From the NCBI RefSeq assembly GCF_014646335.1, contig NZ_BMNG01000017.1:1-64000 (forward strand): a stretch of 64,000 nt of DNA. The letters run 5' to 3'. How positions within the stretch are numbered: the first letter of the stretch is position 1; each line of letters starts with the position of its first letter. Both the position numbers and the translations under genes were made by a program. Below the pieces are notes generated by a model. That model searched no databases. It worked only from the letters and a program-made list of their open reading frames with translations, and was not told the origin of the DNA. Below are positions 51,276-59,500 of this stretch, in pieces. Source of the stretch: Streptomyces lasiicapitis (GTDB taxonomy: Bacteria; Actinomycetota; Actinomycetes; Streptomycetales; Streptomycetaceae).

Positions 51276-51716
51276 CTACGCCGTACGCGGTTCCCCGCCA
51301 GGTGCCGCCCCCGCCGCCGTCAGCAGCGCGGCCGTTTCCGGGTGCGGCCCCTCGTTCGCCCACTCCAGCGGCGTGCGGCCCGTCCCGTGGTCCTCGCGGA
51401 GGTTTGGGTTCGCGCCGTGGGTGAGGAGTTCGCGGACCGTCTCGGTGTGGCCCCAGCATGCGGCCGCGCACAGTGGCAGGCCGTCCGAGCCGAGGCCGGC
51501 GCTTTCGGTGTCGGGGGAGGCGCCGGCCGCCAGGAGGAGGTGGGCGATCCTCGCCTTGCCGTTGACGGAGGCGTCGTACAGCGGGGTGAGGCCTTCCCAG
51601 TCCGCCCGGTTCGGGTCGGCTCCGGCCCGCAGGAGTGCCTTCACGCGGATGACGTTGCCCTCCGGGATCGCTTCGAAGAGTTGGCGGGAGTACTTCTTCT
51701 GTTTTCTTTGGTTCAT
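51276..51716 (-). CDS. Ankyrin-repeat protein
   Basis: 146 residues, ATG at 51716, no strong ribosome-binding site. Four ankyrin-type repeats are visible: GNVIRVKALLRAGADPNRAD, LTPLYDASVNGKARIAHLLL, LPLCAAACWGHTETVRELLT with HGANPNL, and RTPLEWANEGPHPETAALLT. No enzyme domain. The repeats mediate protein-protein contact; the partner is unknown. Convergent with the TPR regulator. Confidence 0.88.
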   Translation of the reverse strand: MNQRKQKKYSRQLFEAIPEGNVIRVKALLRAGADPNRADWEGLTPLYDASVNGKARIAHLLLAAGASPDTESAGLGSDGLPLCAAACWGHTETVRELLTHGANPNLREDHGTGRTPLEWANEGPHPETAALLTAAGAAPGGEPRTA

Positions 51717-51935
51717 GGGTGTTGAGGGTATTTGACCTGCGGGTTTACGGGCCGCCCCGGGGTCGTGGCGGAGCCGTGTCCGGGCGGGGGGTGGGGCGTG
51801 GCGGGGGTGTGACAGGTCGGTGTCAGGGGTGGGGGCGAGCTTAGAGGCGTACCAAGTTCGGCCCGGCCGGGAACGGCTCGGCTGGACTGCCTTTCCATTC
51901 CGTACCGCTACGGCTCTTGAGGAGCAGACATCATC

Positions 51936-52343
51936 ATGGCTATCACCCTTAACGACCAGGACAAGCTCACCCTTCAGACCGCCGCTCACGGTGCCGTCTA
52001 CCTGATGGCCTACGCCGCCGTCGCCCACTCGCCGCACCGGGCCGCCACCAACGGCAGTTTCGCCCTGTATTCGGCGACCGGTCAGGTCGGTCACGTACTC
52101 GCCGAGAAGCCCAAGGGCATGAAGCTGAACGGCAAGTCCACGGCGGAGATCGCCGACGAGGTGCTGCCCGCGCTCACGGCCGCCATGGAGTTGCTGAAGA
52201 AGCAGGACCTCGCCGAGGCCGACAACTTCCGCAGCACCGTCGCCGTCGCCGTCGAGGCCGCCGCCCAGACCCGCAACGCCCAGCCCAGCCCCGCCCTCGC
52301 GGAGATGGCCCGCAAGATCACCCAGGCCGTCGACGCCGCCTGA
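51936..52343 (+). CDS. Conserved Streptomyces protein of unknown function
   Basis: 135 residues, ATG at 51936, with GAGGAG upstream. The sequence is helical and Ala-rich (LTLQTAAHGAVYLMAYAAVA, AEIADEVLPALTAAMELLKK, ALAEMARKITQAVDAA). There is no signal peptide or membrane helix. I recognise no domain. A strong terminator hairpin follows directly, so it is probably a single-gene transcript with its own promoter. Confidence 0.78.
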   Translation: MAITLNDQDKLTLQTAAHGAVYLMAYAAVAHSPHRAATNGSFALYSATGQVGHVLAEKPKGMKLNGKSTAEIADEVLPALTAAMELLKKQDLAEADNFRSTVAVAVEAAAQTRNAQPSPALAEMARKITQAVDAA

Positions 52344-52354
52344 TGCGGGTTCCG

Positions 52355-52391
52355 GAGACCGGACAGAACCACCCGCGTTCTGTCCGGTCTC
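52355..52391. terminator. Hairpin terminator
   Basis: gagaccggacagaac pairs perfectly with gttctgtccggtctc across a 7-nt loop. It lies between the convergent hypothetical and GNAT genes. Confidence 0.88.
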
Positions 52392-52431
52392 GGCCGCGTT
52401 GGGGGGGCGGGGGCGGACGGGCCCGTGGGCT

Positions 52432-52899
52432 TCAGTTCAGGGTGAGGAGCACCTCGTCGATCTCGCCGTCGCGTGCCTGGCCGAAACCCTTGCCATGCCC
52501 GGTGATGACGAAGCCGCACTTCTCCAGTACGCGGATGGAGCCGCCGTTGTCGGCTGCCGCGTGGGCGTGCAACGGTCGGGTGCCGACGAGATCGACCAGC
52601 GCCGTGAGCGCCGCCGTGGCGATTCCGCGTCCCCAGTGTGCCCGGCCGATCCAGTACGTGACCTCGCGTTCGTCCGGCGGGCCGTACACCGCGGCATGGC
52701 CCACCACCTCGTCGTCGGCGAGCACGGTGCGTATCAGGACATCGGGGTTGGAACGGATCCTCGCCCAGTGGCTGTCGAAGTGCCCACGGTCGTAGTGGTA
52801 TTGCCTGGTGACAGCGGCCACGTGCTGCGCCGCGGGGTCGGACAGGTGCTCCCAGAAGGTGGGCAGGTCGCTGTCACGCACTTCGCGCAGGGAGATCAT
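52432..52899 (-). CDS. GNAT-family N-acetyltransferase
   Basis: 155 residues from the ATG at 52899 (MISLREVRDSDLPTFWEHLS), with GGAG 12 nt upstream. An ATG at 52935 would add 12 residues without a ribosome-binding site. The acetyl-CoA loop is WIGRAHWGRGIATAALTALV, followed by HAHAAADNGGSIRVLEKCGF. RimJ-like type. Substrate unknown. Not linked to any operon. Confidence 0.88.
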   Translation of the reverse strand: MISLREVRDSDLPTFWEHLSDPAAQHVAAVTRQYHYDRGHFDSHWARIRSNPDVLIRTVLADDEVVGHAAVYGPPDEREVTYWIGRAHWGRGIATAALTALVDLVGTRPLHAHAAADNGGSIRVLEKCGFVITGHGKGFGQARDGEIDEVLLTLN

Positions 52900-53097
52900 C
52901 TGGGTGGTGGCTCCTGTGTCTGGTCGAGACTTCATCGAGCGGCGGCCATGACCGCCTGCGTTTGAGGCTTTTCGCGTTGTGTACGCCGCCCACCAGTCAA
53001 GCATTCAGAAAAAGTCCCCAAAGCAGCTTCAATGAAATGCTGGAAGGGTGCCGCGAGCCCACGCCCGGCTCGGACGGTGAACCCCTGGAGGCCTGGT

Positions 53098-53298
53098 GTG
53101 AAGTTCCTTCTTGAAGTCGACATGGACGGGGACGTGGACGGCACCCCGTCCGCCGAGGACACCACCCGCGAACTGGGCCGCATCCTGCGCTACTGGGCGG
53201 GAAATCTGCGCCACTACGACCTGAAGCCGGGTGTGGGGGAGGCGGTGTACGACTCCGGCCACCGCGAGGTCGGCCGGTGGACCGTCACCGAGTCCTGA
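53098..53298 (+). CDS. Small conserved hypothetical protein
   Basis: 66 residues from GTG at 53098 with GGAGG 7 nt upstream. The protein starts VKFLLEVDMDGDVDGTPSAE and ends VGEAVYDSGHREVGRWTVTE. It is acidic, with alternating strand and helix. Small proteins of this sort are common in Streptomyces and have no known function. It is convergent with the LacI gene, 15 nt apart. Confidence 0.72.
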   Translation: MKFLLEVDMDGDVDGTPSAEDTTRELGRILRYWAGNLRHYDLKPGVGEAVYDSGHREVGRWTVTES

Positions 53299-53313
53299 AC
53301 GAGTACCCCGAGC

Positions 53314-54366
53314 TCACGGCTTGCGCGGCACCCCCGTGGACCCCCGCACCATCAACTCCCCGTGCACCGTCGCGATCCCCCCGGGCGGCTCCTCCTCCCG
53401 GGCCATCGCGATGCGCCCCGCCCGCGCCCCCGCCTCGTACAGAGGAAGCCGCACCGTCGTCAGCGCGGGCACCGCGTCGATGCTGAAGGGGAGGTCGTCG
53501 AAGCCCGCGACCGAGACGTCGTCGGGGATCGAGAGGCCACGGTCGCGCAGGGCGGCGCAGGCGCCCAGGGCCACCGTGTCGTTGGCGGCGACGACGGCCG
53601 TCAACTCGGGGGCGCGGCGCAGGAGTTCGAGTGTGGCGTCGTATCCGGAGCGGCGGTCGTAGGGGCCGTGGAGGGTGAGGCGCGGGTCGTCCGGGACGCC
53701 CGCGTGGGCCAGTGCCTCCTGGTGGCCCTCCAGGCGGTGGCGGGTGGTCGTGCGCTCCGTGGGGCCCGCGATGTAGCCGATGCGGCGGTGACCGAGGCCG
53801 ATGAGGTGGTCCGTGAGGCGCCGCCCGCCGCCCCGGTTGTCGAAGGTCAGCGCCACCGCGTCCGGCGCGTCGTCCGCCGGAGGGCGCCCGCACAGCACCA
53901 CCCGTGAGCCCGCCTCGCCCAGCCGCCGCAGCTTCCCGCCGATCGCCGCCGCGTGCGTGGCGTCCTCGATGGCGCCGCCGGTGACGACGACGGCCGCGGC
54001 CCGCTGCCGCTGCAGCAGCGTCAGGTACGTCAGCTCCCGCTCGGGCGAGCCGCCAGTGTTGCAGACGACGGCCATGCGTTCGCCGCCCGCCCGGCCGCCG
54101 GGCCCGGTGATCTCCGACTGCACCGCGCTCGCCATGATCCCGAAGAACGGGTCCGCGATGTCGTTGACGAGGATGCCCACCAGGTCCGACGTCGCGGCGG
54201 CCAGCGAGCTCGCGGGCCCGTTCAGGACGTAGTCCAGCTCGTCCACCGCCCGCAGTACGCGCTCACGCGTCGCGGCGGCCACGGGGTAGTTCCCGTTCAG
54301 TACGCGGGACACGGTGGCGGGGGACACCTGGGCGCGAGCCGCCACGTCCGCCAGGGTCACGGTCAT
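53314..54366 (-). CDS. LacI-family transcriptional regulator
   Basis: 350 residues, ATG at 54366. The HTH is canonical: TLADVAARAQVSPATVSRVL followed by NGNYPVAAATRERVLRAVDE. The sugar-binding domain covers about 60-345 (DLVGILVNDIADPFFGIMAS, RIGYIAGPTERTTTRHRLEG, VAGFDDLPFSIDAVPALTTV). Divergent from a three-gene operon for an unidentified sugar; a palindrome with aaagcgctt in the gap is the likely operator. Confidence 0.93.
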   Translation of the reverse strand: MTVTLADVAARAQVSPATVSRVLNGNYPVAAATRERVLRAVDELDYVLNGPASSLAAATSDLVGILVNDIADPFFGIMASAVQSEITGPGGRAGGERMAVVCNTGGSPERELTYLTLLQRQRAAAVVVTGGAIEDATHAAAIGGKLRRLGEAGSRVVLCGRPPADDAPDAVALTFDNRGGGRRLTDHLIGLGHRRIGYIAGPTERTTTRHRLEGHQEALAHAGVPDDPRLTLHGPYDRRSGYDATLELLRRAPELTAVVAANDTVALGACAALRDRGLSIPDDVSVAGFDDLPFSIDAVPALTTVRLPLYEAGARAGRIAMAREEEPPGGIATVHGELMVRGSTGVPRKP

Positions 54367-54422
54367 CTCTTGGCCTCCGGTCTTGTACGAACCTTGTCCG
54401 GCAGGCTAGCTTCTCCCCAATA

Positions 54423-54434
54423 GAAAGCGCTTGC
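54423..54434. promoter_or_regulatory. LacI-type operator
   Basis: gaaagcgcttgc has the central-CG palindrome AAGCGCTT typical of LacI/GalR operators. It lies 57 nt upstream of the LacI gene and about 150 nt before the divergent operon. Confidence 0.72.
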
Positions 54435-54582
54435 TACGCATGGAGTGCCACACGGAGCACGGACGGGACTCTGGAACCCAGAAACCTCAGGAACCCCAAG
54501 AGCCATTGAAACCCCAGACCCCCCGGCCCCCGCCCCCACCCACCGGCCGCGCGCCCAGCGCCCCGCGCCTACGGAGGCTCAC

Positions 54583-55734
54583 GTGACACGCAAGACGGTC
54601 CGCATCGCCATGAACGGTGTGACGGGACGCATGGGTCACCGCCAGCACCTGGTCCGCTCGATCCTCGCGCTGCGCGAGCAGGGCGGCCTGGAGCTGGCCG
54701 ACGGCACCCGGCTGTGGCCGGAGCCGGTCCTCGTGGGCCGCAGAGAGCCGGCGCTGCGCGAGCTCGCCGGGCGGTACGGCCTGGAGCGCTGGTCGACCGA
54801 CCTGGACGCCGTCCTCGCCGACCCGGCCACCGACATCTACTTCGACGCGCAGGTCACCTCCGCCCGCGAGGAAGCCCTCCGCAAGGCCGTCGCCGCGGGC
54901 AAGCACGTCTACGCGGAGAAGCCCTCCGCCACCTCCTTCGAGGCCGCCCTCGGCCTGGCGCGGCTCGCGCGCGACGCGGGCGTCAAGCACGGCGTCGTAC
55001 AGGACAAGCTGTTTCTCCCCGGCCTGCGCAAGCTCAGCCGACTGATCGACAGCGGCTTCTTCGGGCAGATCCTGTCCGTGCGGGGCGAGTTCGGCTACTG
55101 GGTGTTCGAGGGCGACTGGCAGGAGGCGCAGCGCCCCTCGTGGAACTACCGGACCGCGGACGGCGGCGGCATCGTCGTCGACATGTTCCCGCACTGGGAG
55201 TACGTCCTGCACGAACTGTTCGGCCGGGTCCGCTCCGTACAGGCGCTCGCCGTCACGCACATCCCGCAGCGCTGGGACGAGCGCGGCAAGCCGTACGACG
55301 CGACGGCCGACGATGCCGCGTACGGCATCTTCGAGCTGGACGGCGGCGCCGTCGCGCAGATCAACTCCTCCTGGACGGTGCGGGTGCACCGCGACGAACT
55401 GGTGGAGTTCCAGGTCGACGGCACCCACGGCTCGGCGGTCGCGGGCCTGCGCACCTGCCGCCTCCAGCACCGCTCCGGCACGCCCAAGCCGGTCTGGAAC
55501 CCGGACCTGCCCGTCACTCACTCCTTCCGCGACCAGTGGCAGGAGGTCCCCGACAACGAGGAGTTCGACAACGGCTTCAAGACGCAGTGGGAGCTGTTCC
55601 TGCGGCACGTGTACGAGGACGGGCCCTACCGGTGGGATCTGCTCGCGGGGGCGCGGGGGGTGCAGCTGGCGGAGCTGGGGCTGCGGTCCTCGGCGGAGGG
55701 GCGCAGGGTCGACGTACCGGAGATCGCGCTGTGA
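54583..55734 (+). CDS. Gfo/Idh/MocA-family oxidoreductase
   Basis: 383 residues from GTG at 54583 (GGAGG 6 nt upstream). NAD(P)-dependent dehydrogenase of a sugar or inositol. N-terminal Rossmann fold (RIAMNGVTGRMGHRQHLVRS), the AGKHVYAEKPSATSFEAALG nucleotide-site motif with the usual EKP, and the C-terminal alpha/beta domain (DKLFLPGLRKLSRLIDSGFF, NYRTADGGGIVVDMFPHWEY). The GVTGRMG start is more like a dihydrodipicolinate reductase-type nucleotide loop than the usual GxGxxG. First gene of a coupled operon. Confidence 0.92.
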   Translation: MTRKTVRIAMNGVTGRMGHRQHLVRSILALREQGGLELADGTRLWPEPVLVGRREPALRELAGRYGLERWSTDLDAVLADPATDIYFDAQVTSAREEALRKAVAAGKHVYAEKPSATSFEAALGLARLARDAGVKHGVVQDKLFLPGLRKLSRLIDSGFFGQILSVRGEFGYWVFEGDWQEAQRPSWNYRTADGGGIVVDMFPHWEYVLHELFGRVRSVQALAVTHIPQRWDERGKPYDATADDAAYGIFELDGGAVAQINSSWTVRVHRDELVEFQVDGTHGSAVAGLRTCRLQHRSGTPKPVWNPDLPVTHSFRDQWQEVPDNEEFDNGFKTQWELFLRHVYEDGPYRWDLLAGARGVQLAELGLRSSAEGRRVDVPEIAL

Positions 55735-56942
55735 ACGCGCCGAAGCCGGAGCCGTCCGTGCCACTGGAGCCGCGTGTGCCGCCTGAGGAGTCCGTGCCGC
55801 CCGTGCCGCCGAACGCCCCGCTCCCGCCCCTCACCTCCCGCACCGTCTTCGCCGCCGCGCACGTCGTCGCCGATCCGCGTGCCGACGTGTCCCCGGACGG
55901 CCCCGCCGCCGTCGACTGGGACGCCACGCTCGCCTTCCGCCGCCATCTGTGGGCGCACGGGCTGGGCGTCGCCGAGGCCATGGACACCGCGCAGCGCGGC
56001 ATGGGCCTGGACTGGCCGGGTGCGGCCGAGCTGATCCGGCGGTCGGCGGCGGAGGCGAAGGCGGTGGGCGGCCGGATCGCGTGCGGGGTGGGCACGGACC
56101 AGCTCACGGCGGCCACAGGCCAACTCGCCGCGCCCGCAGACCAGTTCGCCGCGTCCCCGCTCACTCTCGCCGACGTACGTACTGCGTACGAGGAGCAGCT
56201 CGCCCTCGTCGAAGGGGTGGGCGCGCAAGCCATCCTGATGGCGTCACGGGCGCTGGCGGCGGCGGCCAAGGGCCCCGACGACTACCTGACGATCTACGCC
56301 GACCTGCTCCGGCAGGCGAGCGCCCCGGTGATCCTGCACTGGCTGGGCCCGATGTTCGACCCGGCGCTCGCGGGCTACTGGGGCTCGGCCGACCTGGACG
56401 CGGCCACCGACACCTTCCTGGAGGTGATCGCCGCACACCCCGGCAAGGTGGACGGCGTGAAGATCTCCCTCCTGGACGCGGACCGCGAGGTTGCCCTGCG
56501 CCGCCGCCTGCCGGACGGGGTGCGCTGCTACACCGGCGACGACTTCCACTACCCGGACCTCATCGCGGGCGACGACCACGGCTTCAGCCACGCGCTGCTC
56601 GGCGTCTTCGACCCGCTCGCGCCGGTGGCGGCCCGAGCCGTGCGCGCGCTGGACGCCGACGACCCCAAGACCTTCCGTGAACTCCTCGACCCCACTGTCG
56701 AGTTGGCCCGTCATCTCTTCCGGGCGCCCACCCGCTTCTACAAGACGGGCGTCGTCTTCCTGGCCTGGCTGGCCGGCCACCAGGACCACTTCACGATGGT
56801 CGGCGGCCTCCAGTCGGCCCGCTCCCTGCCGCACCTCACCAGGGCGTACGAACTGGCCGGCGCCCTGTCCCTGTTCCCCGACCCGGACTTGGCGGCACAC
56901 CGCATGCGCACGCTCCGGACGGTCTACGGAGAAACCCCATGA
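55731..56942 (+). CDS. DUF993 protein (aldolase-like TIM barrel)
   Basis: 403 residues from GTG at 55731, within the stop of the oxidoreductase (GTGA). DUF993 belongs to the dihydrodipicolinate synthase-like TIM-barrel proteins. Recognisable: AHVVADPRADVSPDGPAAVD, GVAEAMDTAQRGMGLDWPGA, ASAPVILHWLGPMFDPALAG, and GKVDGVKISLLDADREVALR, where the Lys of VKIS is in the position of a Schiff-base lysine. The first 45 residues are Pro-rich. Function is likely a carbon-carbon lyase or dehydratase acting on the oxidised sugar; not proven. Confidence 0.88.
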   Translation: MNAPKPEPSVPLEPRVPPEESVPPVPPNAPLPPLTSRTVFAAAHVVADPRADVSPDGPAAVDWDATLAFRRHLWAHGLGVAEAMDTAQRGMGLDWPGAAELIRRSAAEAKAVGGRIACGVGTDQLTAATGQLAAPADQFAASPLTLADVRTAYEEQLALVEGVGAQAILMASRALAAAAKGPDDYLTIYADLLRQASAPVILHWLGPMFDPALAGYWGSADLDAATDTFLEVIAAHPGKVDGVKISLLDADREVALRRRLPDGVRCYTGDDFHYPDLIAGDDHGFSHALLGVFDPLAPVAARAVRALDADDPKTFRELLDPTVELARHLFRAPTRFYKTGVVFLAWLAGHQDHFTMVGGLQSARSLPHLTRAYELAGALSLFPDPDLAAHRMRTLRTVYGETP

Positions 56943-57814
56943 CGCCACCCCCACTGTCGCCTCCTACGCCCCCCGTCCCCCTCCCGCCCACCGACTTCAG
57001 CATCAACCAGATGACGGTGAAGCAGCTCCCGCTCCCTGAACTGGTCACCGCCTGCGCCGACTTGGGCATCCGGGGCGTCGGCCTGTGGCGTGAGCCGGTC
57101 CAGGAGTACGGGGTAGAGGCGGCGGCGAAGCTGGTGCGGGGGGCCGGGCTGCACGTCACCACCCTCTGCCGGGGCGGCTTCTTCACCGCCCGCGACCCCG
57201 CCGAGCGGGCCCGCGCCCTGGCCGACAACCGCGCGGCGATCGACGAGGCCGCCGCCCTCGGCACCGACACCCTGGTCCTGGTCTCCGGCGGCCTCCCCGC
57301 GGGCGACCGGGACCGCGACCTGCCCGCCGCCCGCGAACGCGTCGCCGACGCCCTCGCCGACCTCGCCCCCTACGCCGCCGCCCGCGCCGTCCGCCTCGCC
57401 ATCGAACCCCTCCACCCGATGTACGCCGCCGACCGCTGCGTCGTCTCCACCCTCACCCAGGCCCTCGACCTGGCCGAACGCTTCCCCGCCGACCAGGTCG
57501 GCGTCTGCGCCGACACGTACCACATCTGGTGGGACGACCAGGCCCCCGCCGCCCTCACCCGCGCCACCACCACAGGCCGTCTGCACGCCTTCCAACTCGC
57601 CGACTGGACCACCCCGCTGCCCCACGGCGTCCTCACAGGCCGCGGCCAACTCGGCGACGGCACCATCGACTTCCACCACTGGCGCCACCTCGTCGAGTCC
57701 GCCGGCTACACCGGCCCCACCGAGGTCGAACTCTTCAACGACACCCTGTGGGCGAGCAACGGCCGGGAGGTCCTGGCGGAGACGGTGCGACGGTACGTGG
57801 CGCACGCCTGCTGA
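56939..57814 (+). CDS. Sugar phosphate isomerase/epimerase
   Basis: 291 residues, ATG at 56939 in the stop of the DUF993 gene (ATGA). Xylose isomerase-like TIM barrel. Motifs: LPELVTACADLGIRGVGLWR, the Glu in VRLAIEPLHPMYAADRCVVS, GVCADTYHIWWDDQAP, and GPTEVELFNDTLWASNGREV. With the oxidoreductase and DUF993 protein it should form a short catabolic path for an unidentified cyclitol or keto-sugar. Last gene of the LacI-controlled operon. Convergent with the winged-helix regulator. Confidence 0.92.
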   Translation: MTPPPLSPPTPPVPLPPTDFSINQMTVKQLPLPELVTACADLGIRGVGLWREPVQEYGVEAAAKLVRGAGLHVTTLCRGGFFTARDPAERARALADNRAAIDEAAALGTDTLVLVSGGLPAGDRDRDLPAARERVADALADLAPYAAARAVRLAIEPLHPMYAADRCVVSTLTQALDLAERFPADQVGVCADTYHIWWDDQAPAALTRATTTGRLHAFQLADWTTPLPHGVLTGRGQLGDGTIDFHHWRHLVESAGYTGPTEVELFNDTLWASNGREVLAETVRRYVAHAC

Positions 57815-57835
57815 AGGTGCCGGGCCACTGACCCG

Positions 57836-58447
57836 TCAGTCGTCGTCGGGCGTGGTCGGCAGGGTGGGCCGGGGGCCGTCGTCGGGCACCACCACCAGGC
57901 GAACGGCCATCTGTCGTGAGCCGGGCGGGTGGTCGCCGGGCTCGGTCAGGTATTTGTCCAGCAGCGCCTGGTACTCCTCGGCGAACGCGGCTACCTGCTC
58001 CTTCGTCATCCGCAGCCCGGCGCGGTAGATCTGGTTCCAGCCCGCGGAGGCGTCGTACCCGGCGTACGCGCTCACGACCAGGTTCAGGTCGTGGGTCATC
58101 TTGAGCGCGCCGATCTTCACGGCGGCCTCGCGCTCGTCGGCCGTCAACTCCAGGCCCGGCGGCGTGAAGATGTCCGTCATGAGCGACTTCCACCAGCGCT
58201 CCCGGCCGGTGGACCGCTCCCCGATCTCGGCGATCAGCTTCAGGTCGGCGAGCTTGCGCAGGTGGTAGCTGGTGGTGCCGGTGCTTTCGCCGAGGGCCTT
58301 GGCGACGCTGGTGGAGTTCGCCTCGCCGTGCTCGCCCAGGTAGCTCAGGATGTCGCGGCGCACCGGGTTGGACAGCGCCTTGTAGAAGGCCTTGAGGTCC
58401 GGGCCGGTGAGCACTCTCTTCTCGGGCTTCTCGGGGCGCTCGACCAT
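57836..58447 (-). CDS. Winged-helix (ArsR/HTH_20) transcriptional regulator
   Basis: 203 residues from the ATG at 58447 (MVERPEKPEKRVLTGPDLKA). An ATG at 58483 would place coding sequence over the operators and is rejected. The HTH is FYKALSNPVRRDILSYLGEH, GEANSTSVAKALGESTGTTS, YHLRKLADLKLIAEIGERST. The C-terminal helical domain is of the kind found in PadR/ArsR-like regulators of membrane proteins. A perfect TGCAGAGA palindrome and two partial sites lie in the divergent gap. The small membrane protein opposite is the likely target. Confidence 0.9.
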   Translation of the reverse strand: MVERPEKPEKRVLTGPDLKAFYKALSNPVRRDILSYLGEHGEANSTSVAKALGESTGTTSYHLRKLADLKLIAEIGERSTGRERWWKSLMTDIFTPPGLELTADEREAAVKIGALKMTHDLNLVVSAYAGYDASAGWNQIYRAGLRMTKEQVAAFAEEYQALLDKYLTEPGDHPPGSRQMAVRLVVVPDDGPRPTLPTTPDDD

Positions 58448-58461
58448 GCCGACCAGCCTAC

Positions 58462-58513
58462 TGCAGAGACTCTCTGCATTCATTGCAGAGATTGTTTGCA
58501 GAATGTCTCTGCG
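58462..58513. promoter_or_regulatory. Operator cluster with TGCAGAGA repeats
   Basis: tgcagagactctctgca at 58462-58478 is a perfect palindrome. A half site tgcagaga is at 58484-58491 and an imperfect site tgcagaatgtctctgcg at 58497-58513. They fill the gap between the winged-helix gene and the small membrane protein gene. Confidence 0.82.
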
Positions 58514-58531
58514 ATGGCTATGTTGCCGGTC

Positions 58532-58804
58532 ATGGCTGAATCACTGAATGCCCAGTTGCGGGACGAGATCGACGATCAGGTCGCGGAGGCGTTCGACGCC
58601 TACCTGGCCGACAGGCTGGTCGAACCGGGGCCGCTGCGCGCGTCACTGGCGTTGCGGCGCAGCATCAGGCTGGTGCTCGGCACGGTCGGCCTTGGCGTAC
58701 TCGCCACGGCGCTGGCGCCGGGCGGAAGCGGCGTCGTCTGCTGGATCTGGGGTGCGATCGCGGTGATGAACCTCGCCTGGCTGCTGACCGCGCGTCGTTG
58801 CTGA
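58532..58804 (+). CDS. Small membrane protein
   Basis: 90 residues from the ATG at 58532 (MAESLNAQLRDEIDDQVAEA); in-frame ATGs at 58514 and 58520 are possible and none has a clear ribosome-binding site, so a leaderless start is conceivable. Two hydrophobic segments: SIRLVLGTVGLGVLATALAP and GVVCWIWGAIAVMNLAWLLT. The acidic N-terminal half would be cytoplasmic. Divergent from the winged-helix regulator and sharing its operators, as in many one-target repressor pairs. Function unknown. Confidence 0.78.
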   Translation: MAESLNAQLRDEIDDQVAEAFDAYLADRLVEPGPLRASLALRRSIRLVLGTVGLGVLATALAPGGSGVVCWIWGAIAVMNLAWLLTARRC

Positions 58805-58838
58805 CGGTCCGCGGACCAGGCCCTCATGGGGTGTGCCG

Positions 58839-59273
58839 CTACTTCCCGGGCTTCCGGGCGCGCTTGGTGAGGACCGCCACGACCACCGGGATCAGGAGTT
58901 CCACGACGCGGGTGACCGTCGCGGCGGGCAGGCCCGTCTTCTTCGCGACCGCGTTGGCCACCGGCTTGCTCAGGCGGCCGAGCATTCCGGCGACCATGCC
59001 GCCGCCGAGCAGGCCGCCGAGGCCGCCGCCGAGGGTGGCGACGCCCTGGAGGGGAGCGTCGTCGTTGCCGGCCGGGGCCTGCTCCGTGAGTTCCCGGCGT
59101 ATGCCTTCCGCCTCCGCCTCGTCCTCCATGGTTCCCGACAGGGCCGAGGCCGTCGTGGTCACGACCTCCTGGGCGGCCGCCGGGTCCGTGCCGAGTACGT
59201 CGGCGATCTCCTGGAGGCGGTCGTCGCCCAGCTCGGTGAGTACGTCCTGCTCGAATGAGTTCTGGTCGCTCAT
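58839..59273 (-). CDS. DUF937 protein
   Basis: 144 residues, ATG at 59273. N-terminal helices (EQDVLTELGDDRLQEIADVL), then the Gly-rich LGGGLGGLLGGGMVAGMLGR typical of DUF937, and LLIPVVVAVLTKRARKPGK at the end. Members resemble YidB-like proteins. No signal peptide. Function unknown; no operon partner. Confidence 0.88.
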   Translation of the reverse strand: MSDQNSFEQDVLTELGDDRLQEIADVLGTDPAAAQEVVTTTASALSGTMEDEAEAEGIRRELTEQAPAGNDDAPLQGVATLGGGLGGLLGGGMVAGMLGRLSKPVANAVAKKTGLPAATVTRVVELLIPVVVAVLTKRARKPGK

Positions 59274-59340
59274 GGGCGAAACGCTACGTCTGGGGTGTTA
59301 TGTCGGCACGCCGAAATCTTCCGGGGGAAGTTGCCGAAGT

Positions 59341-59372
59341 CGTGCAACCCTTCCCCCACCACGAGGGTCGTA
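59341..59372 (+). promoter_or_regulatory. Orphan ECF-type promoter motif
   Basis: tgcaacc at 59343-59349 and gtc at 59367-59369, 17 nt apart, closely resemble the motif at 29551-29583. No plus-strand gene follows before the rbsD stop, so it may be a relic or drive a short RNA. Confidence 0.4.
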
Positions 59373-59440
59373 CTTGTTGTCAGTCGCTCTGGAGGGGGGA
59401 TCCGGGGGGATCCGCGGAGCACTGGCAGGGGAGGGAAACC

Positions 59441-59472
59441 GAGGGGGCCCGGTCGACGGACCAGGCCCCCTC
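59441..59472 (-). terminator. Terminator of the ribose operon
   Basis: gagggggcc and ggccccctc form a strong stem just downstream of the rbsD stop on the minus strand. Confidence 0.8.
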
Positions 59473-59500
59473 GAAATGTTCCGGTGCGCCGGCGACGTAC

